NCBI GenBank assembly: GCA_003996215.1
Contig: QJPP01003457.1
Coordinates: forward strand, 170,418 to 234,417
Length of the DNA: 64,000 bases
Source of the DNA: Jaltomata sinuosa
Taxonomy: Eukaryota > Streptophyta > Magnoliopsida > Solanales > Solanaceae
Direction of reading: 5' to 3'
Below the pieces are notes generated by a model, which had not been told where the DNA came from, did not search any database, and saw only the letters and a list, made by a program, of their open reading frames with translations. The position numbers and the translations under genes were made by a program. Below, piece by piece: positions 58,657 through 64,000 of the stretch (position 1 is its first letter; each line of letters starts with the position of its first letter).

Positions 58657-60612
58657 TGTGATGTGTAGAAAATAGAGTGTGTTGTGAAATAAGGGGTTTT
58701 GAGCAAGTTTTGATATTCTAGAATTTGTAGATTGTTGTGATGAGATGGTCTTTCATTATGATGAGTCACTGTAGAAGGCTGATTCTCACCATAGCGACTC
58801 ATCGTAGTGAGACGCGACCCATTGCGATAAGCAAGGGCCAAATTACCTGCACTTTAGTCAATTTTCTACATTATTTTTCCAAAACATCCAACTGCATTCT
58901 AGAGCTCCAAGAGGCATTTTCCCAAGAAATTATGGTGTTTTCCTTTGTTTGAGGTAAGTGACTCAGTAAACCTCTTAATTTATCAATCATTAATCTTTGT
59001 AAGACCTTTAGGTTGAAGATTAATGGTTGAATTCTTGAGTTTGAGCCCTAAAAGCATGATACTTGGGGAAAGCCCGACGAGTAGGTTTGAATTCACCTAG
59101 AATTGATCCTAGGATGTGCATTTATTATTTCTAGGATGAAATTGGTAGTTCTTAACATGATTAGGACTAATGAGGAACCTTGAGTTCCAGAAACCTTAAA
59201 AACCTTTTCGGTGTTGATTGTATGAACATTGTTAGACTAGTTAATAATTAATTAACCCTTGAGAAACGCTACTGGCCTTGATTAAGGGTAGAATTAGTGG
59301 ATTAAATTCCCAACTCCTGAATCGAAGAGTAAATGATTAATTACTCTTCTAAATTATTATTTATAGACCTTGAATAATCTGAAGTGTTAAGGAATGGAAA
59401 GGCTATTACAAAGTAACTTGCATGTGGTAATTCTTCACTCGATGTAGCTTATGGTTTAAATTAAAGTTGAGACTTATTTTAGTAAAGGTATGTGTTGAAT
59501 TACCTAACTTGTGATTCGTCTTCGGACATGTTTCAAATGATGAGTGTTTTCATGTTGTGCTTGAATAAATAAGCTAGGTATACATGAACTGATTAATGAA
59601 CTGAAATGAATATGTGTACGTGTGATTTAGTGCATTATGTATATCCTGAGAGATAGGGTTGAGAACTATAGGTTCATTGATACTATTAGTTGTTTAGGAT
59701 CGGGTACCACGAGCTGGTATAGATTGATATAGCACTAATAGAAAATGGTTTCGGCAGGTACACAGACCCTGGTGTGTCCCCTGCAGGTCATTGCTAGTTG
59801 GGCAAAAATAAGATCCTTTAGCATGTGTGTACACCCTTTTCTTTTATTATTGCTTTTGTTTCATGGTCAGATATGGTGAGATGGTAAAGTAAGGTGAGAT
59901 GAGACTAGAGGTATTCTTACATTGATAAGAGTTAGATGGACACAGATTCCATGTGTTTTGATTATTGAAAGTGATTTTATTACATTCTTGTGGTGGTATT
60001 CAGTGACTTATGTGAACTTGATATTATTGTTGTTGACTTGACTTGAGATGACTATTTGTTGACTCGATTACATGCTAAATGTTGATGTACCTTTTACTTG
60101 CTATTTGATTTGATTATATACCAGTTCTAAACTGAGTCAGCCTATGATATCTATTGGTACATAGTGGTTTATACTGATACTACCATGTACTCTTCTTTTA
60201 TTGAGTGCAGACCGTGTTCCAGAGGCTCAGACACAACCTTATCTAGACTAGGCATCTGATACTACAATCCAAGGGTGAGTACTATATCTCAGGCTATCGT
60301 GGATATTCTTGGAGTCGTTATCCTTCTTTCGAATGATGAACTCTTATTTATTTATTTTGATCATTTGGATATCTTAGACATTATTTATGATTATAGTTCT
60401 TATATGATAACTTTCAGTTCTTGGGGATGTAATAGATAGTCAAATCCTTCCACACCTTAGTTTATTATTTTTGACTATGGTTTAATTAAAGTCCGTTATT
60501 TTTATTCTATCTTTTCCATAAATTGGCTAAGTATAAAGGTAAGGTTTAGGTTAGATGGTTCTTCCACCAGAGGATTAGTGTGGGTGCCACTAATATCTAA
60601 TTGGTTTATGAA
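58657..60612 (+). repeat. Probable 5' LTR of element F
   Basis: Begins near TGTGATGTGTAG and ends near GGTTTATGA, just before the primer-like site. It contains a splice-donor-like GAGGTAAGTGACTC (58950) and a GGTGAGTACT word (60273) like the GGTGAGTCCTC word of the Tekay LTRs. No second LTR is available for comparison, so the ends are estimates. Confidence 0.45.
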
Positions 60613-60616
60613 AAAG

Positions 60617-60630
60617 TTTGTATCAGAACC
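60617..60630 (+). other. Mutated primer binding site of element F
   Basis: TTTGTATCAGAACC, matching the initiator-Met site TTGGTATCAGAGCC at 12 of 14 positions. Confidence 0.5.
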
Positions 60631-60829
60631 CCGAGTTTGTTCATTTTGTCATATAAGAACGTGTATAGTAGAGTCTTGTGGAATGGTATGGAGACATCTG
60701 TACTTTTCTTCAAGAGGCTACAGGACTTTAGGAAAACTCAACTTTTTCTTCTTTCGTGTTATTACTTGATTCTAATTGGTATCTGTCAATCCAAATTGGT
60801 ATCTAAATCTTTCACTCTTATTCTTGCAG

Positions 60830-62540
60830 ATGGTGAGAACACGTGCTTTAGAGGCTAGAGCAGAGGTGGCAGAACTAGTTATTGAAGTTGTGGTTCATGG
60901 AAAAGGAAGAGTAAAAGGCAAAGTGAGGGTAGAAAGGGGCACTCACTAGGGGGTGGAGCTCGTAAAGGAAGCAACACCAGTTTAGGGGACACGTGAAGAA
61001 CCTATTCAGAGAATTGCAGCACCAATTTTGATATCATTCGATGTGATCTAGCATGTTTTAAGTTTTCTGAGTGGACCGACACGGAATAGGACTACTCCTG
61101 GAATGCCAACCTTACATCATATGGTGACCCAACATGCTATAGTTGTGTCATCTCAGATAGATAAGGATTCAAAAATAGGTATATTTCTGCATCCAATGAT
61201 AGGCCCGGTGATGAGCATCTCCTTTTCTGCATGTTTGTGAAGATGAAACCTCTAGTATTTCATGGGTTGGAGTCTGAGGATGCTTATGGATTCATCATTG
61301 ATTGTCATGAGCAGCTAATCAAATGGGTATTGTTGAGAGGTATGGTGCTGAATTTATTTATTTTCAGTTGCAAGGGGATACCAAAATGTGGTGGAGGACA
61401 TTTATGGAGTGCAGGCCTACAAGGGTACTCCCTATGTCTTGGAATCACTTTTACCAAGTGTTGCTAGAGAAGTATGTTTTGCATACTATGAAGGATAAAA
61501 AAAGATGAGTTTGCTAATATTGAGCAGGGAAATTCTTCAGTGGCACCCTACGAGGCACGATTTCATGTTTTGGATCATTACTCTTCACAGTTGATTAATA
61601 CAGAGGAACAATGGGTCTGCCATTTTGTGAAAGGTTTAAATAAAGAGCTTCATATTTTGGCTCTATAGGGAGCATGCTTCGGTAAATATTTGCAGAAGTT
61701 TCTTGAGTTTGCAAAGAAGATTGAAGGTGTAAAGTAAGAGGGTTACGCAAAGAGTGCTTCAAAGAAGTCCCGATCATGGGTCAATTTCAGTGGTCAGCAT
61801 TCGAGGGGTTAGGGTTCACAAAGGTACCATACATGCCTCATTCAATATGTGATGCAGATTTCTACTAGAGGTTCGTCAAGGGCCAATTAGCCTTTGACAG
61901 AGATTGGTGGTTATCTTACTTTGTCTTCTCTAGCGCAGTGACCTTCCTTTGACTATGCATGTTATGAGTGCGGTGAGGTTATTCACATAAAGAGAAATTT
62001 TCCTCGTTATTAACAGGTAAATCAGTAGCAGGATCCCAGAGCTCTAGCTTTGGCAGGTAGAGGTAATGGGTATGGTGGATATTGGTCGCAGGGCGGGCAG
62101 GATGGTCACACAGTTTACAGGGGTGGCACCCAGCCCAACTAGGGTGGTGGTAATAGCAGAGGAGGTAATCAGCCCAACAAGGTTGGTGCACAGGCAAGTG
62201 GTAAGAACTACTTCTGTGCTTTTTCAGGCAGACCAAAGGCAGAGGCATTTGACGCGGTAATCACAAGTACTATTCTTATTTGTGACTTCATGGCTTCAGT
62301 TTTGTTTGACCCTGGTTCTACTTTCTCATATGTGTCTGTTGGTTTTGCTGAGGAGTTTGGCATGATTTGTGAGTTGCTTAATTTTCCTATTAATATGTCG
62401 ACCCCAGTAGGTGATTTTGTGGTTGTGGATAAGGTCTTGTATGCTTGTCTAGTTATATTTGTGGGGCAAAAAGCTTTGGAAGACTTAGTGATTCTAGGCA
62501 TGGTGGATTCTAGGCATGGTGGATTTTGTGGGGCAAAAAG
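60830..62540 (+). pseudogene. gag and partial protease of element F
   Basis: ATG at 60830 (MVRTRALEARAEVAELVIE) begins a gag with a basic Gly/Lys-rich N-terminus. The capsid part at 61230-61640 reads FVKMKPLVFHGLESEDAYGF, then MWWRTFMECRPTRVLPMSW and EQWVCHFVKGLNKELH across two frames. The zinc knuckle near 61958-62008 (CYECGEVIHIKRNF) has lost its last Cys to Phe. The retropepsin start is at 62290 (DPGSTFSYVS; NMSTPVGDFVVVDK). It ends in small duplications at 62458-62547. Stops (about 60947, 60987, 61665, 61736) and frameshifts make it non-functional. Confidence 0.75.
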
Positions 62541-62547
62541 CTTTGGA

Positions 62548-64000
62548 CGACCCGATTTCTCGGTAATGATGGCACCTACAACCCCCCAGTAGGCGAACCA
62601 ATTCCCGTAGCCCAGGACAGTTAGTAATGGGCTACTATCTAACAAATAAACGGAAGAATAGTTTAATAAGCAAAAGTAAGAGAGTAAGATGAGGAGAATA
62701 GATAACAGGAGTATATATATACATATGCGGAAACTAAACCAAACCCCAAGACCTGGTATCATGGTATAGAGCCAAAACTACATACATGGAGTGCAAACGA
62801 TCCAAAACAATATATATAGATGTCTCTGAATGGTAATAGATTACATGAAGCAAAAGATAAACTAAAGCTAAGCTCCGATCGCCAAGAGCTCACCCTCAGT
62901 CTGAAGTAGTCCCCAACAGATCTCCAAGCACGAATCACAGCGATCTAACGGCGATGGCCCACGCTAGGATCTGCACCCAAAGATGCAGGGGGTAGGGTGA
63001 GCACCAAATGCGAAGCATAAGGTACACAATAGGTATCATAGGCCGACTGGGCACATATAAGATAAAAGCATAGTAACAGACAGAATAGAAGCAAGCAGTC
63101 ACAGAAATCGACGAAAGGTACACAGGAACTAGCCCAGAGGGAAATCAATAGAACCACATGTGAGGCTAGTAAGCAGAATATACACACCATAGGAACAGGT
63201 GAAAGTAAGAAACAACGCACCTGGGGTCCTTTCAACAACAGTGTATACAAAATAAGTTTACAAAATGGACGGTATACCGGTAACCTCAAGTGTAAGAAGA
63301 AGAGAGAAAGAGTAATGATAGGCATGCTTAGAGACATGAATCAAGCCCAACTAATCATATCAATCTCAAATCCAGCAACTAACAGTCTAGCAGTAACCAA
63401 TTTCATAATTAACCGTAACAGGGAACAATTCTACAAGTAAATAGAAAAAGTCTACCTACAGTCCCCCGGCCGCCCATACAACCGAGGAACACAAACAAGT
63501 GAAAACAAACCCTCCGGCATCCCATACTACCGGAGCGTACAATCAACAAACAACAAACAAGGGTGGAGCCTCAAACAATGAATGATATGATGCATGAAGA
63601 TCTCAGTGAAATGGTATCTCTGTATGTACCTCCCCCGGCGCCGATCCGGCCCAGCAGGTATGTTCCATGGAAGGACACTGCCCGTATACCTCTACTCCAC
63701 CGTATACCCCTCCTCCGGCACACGCAGCCCGTAGCCCCTGGCCCGGATGGCAAGGTCCATGGAGGTCCCAGACCCCATACTAAAACTCAGTATCAGAACA
63801 TGTCACCCGGAAGCAAGTCCGGTATCAGGATGGAGACCCAGTCTCGAATATGCAATGCCCAGACCCTTTCCAGGACTAAAGTAGTAGGAAAATGTCTCAA
63901 AACCCCTCCAAGGGTGCCCGGGCGTAACCGGGTCTAAACAGTAAAAAGTCATCTCAGGTGCTCGGTCCGACCGAGGCTAAAAATCATCTCAAGTAGCAAG
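62548..64000 (-). repeat. Probable 3' part of a minus-strand gypsy LTR (element G)
   Basis: Read on the minus strand, the block ends GGTGCCATCATTACCGAG, AAATCGGGTCG, similar in layout to gypsy LTR ends (GGGTGCCA...GTGACA), but lacks the last bases. Further in are a GGTGAGCTCTTGG word and GC-rich stretches (63640-63780) like promoter regions of these LTRs. The start is beyond the window. The 184-codon minus ORF and the 124-codon plus ORF here have no family match and are taken as chance. No internal domain or second copy is present to confirm the call. Confidence 0.4.

Larger units (their letters stand above)
58657..62547 (+). mobile_element. Element F: partial gypsy element (LTR, gag, protease start)
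   Basis: Probable LTR 58657-60612, a mutated initiator-Met primer site at 60617, gag 60830-62260, protease start to about 62520, then abrupt loss at 62547. It lies directly after the protease end of element D, so it probably inserted there. RT and everything after is missing. It is related to Tekay-like chromoviruses by LTR layout and protease words but is a different family from the A/B and E elements. Confidence 0.65.

Noticed and set aside
62208..62762. 184-codon minus-strand ORF
   Set aside because: Runs across the F/G junction, so it cannot be an evolved gene; no family match.
1..64000. CRISPR arrays, operons, bacterial defence systems, rRNA genes
   Set aside because: No regular spacer arrays and no prokaryotic gene layout or rRNA sequence; all repeats are explained by plant transposable elements.

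Overview
This window is plant nuclear heterochromatin made almost entirely of nested, decayed transposable elements. I see no intact host gene. The family content (Tekay/Del-type and Athila-type Ty3/gypsy elements, a CACTA transposon, and SINE 3' ends of the kind known from tobacco and tomato) suggests the Solanaceae. A pepper-like repeat-inflated genome is plausible, but the species cannot be proved from the sequence.

Layout. (1) 70-10759 is a CACTA (En/Spm) DNA transposon with both terminal inverted repeats and a 3-bp TAC target duplication. It carries a broken TNP2-type transposase, a TNPA-like second gene, SINE and LINE remnants, and a captured piece of a host gene: the last-exon end of a PDR-type (ABCG) ABC transporter. 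(2) 10763-12731 is unassigned DNA plus an Athila-type gag remnant. (3) 12732-29289 is a Tekay-type chromovirus array with three LTRs and two bodies. The first body contains about 2.3 kb copied from the second, rejoined at a 10-bp microhomology. (4) 29290-29596 is an Athila-type integrase scrap. (5) 29597-36471 is an Athila-type element that codes only for gag and protease, with a tRNA-Asp-type primer site. (6) 36472-38595 is the end of another Athila-type element with an envelope-position ORF. (7) 38596-58646 is a large minus-strand Athila-type element (element D). Its reverse transcriptase is split by a complete Tekay element (element E, 47833-57431). (8) 58657-62547 is the LTR, gag and part of the protease of a further gypsy element (F). 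(9) 62548-64000 looks like the 3' end of a minus-strand gypsy LTR (G).

How it fits together. The order of events can be read from the interruptions: E is younger than D, and the Tekay array now separates Athila-type gag and integrase scraps. Nearly all coding regions are pseudogenes. Long stretches keep one reading frame and are broken mainly by stops that are one transition from CAG, CAA, CGA or TGG, the pattern expected from deamination of methylated cytosines. The items most worth a second look are the transporter fragment inside the CACTA element, the microhomology-bounded patch in the Tekay array, the gag-protease-only Athila derivative, a recurring small hairpin in Athila 3' regions, and the palindromic U3 repeats of the Tekay LTRs.
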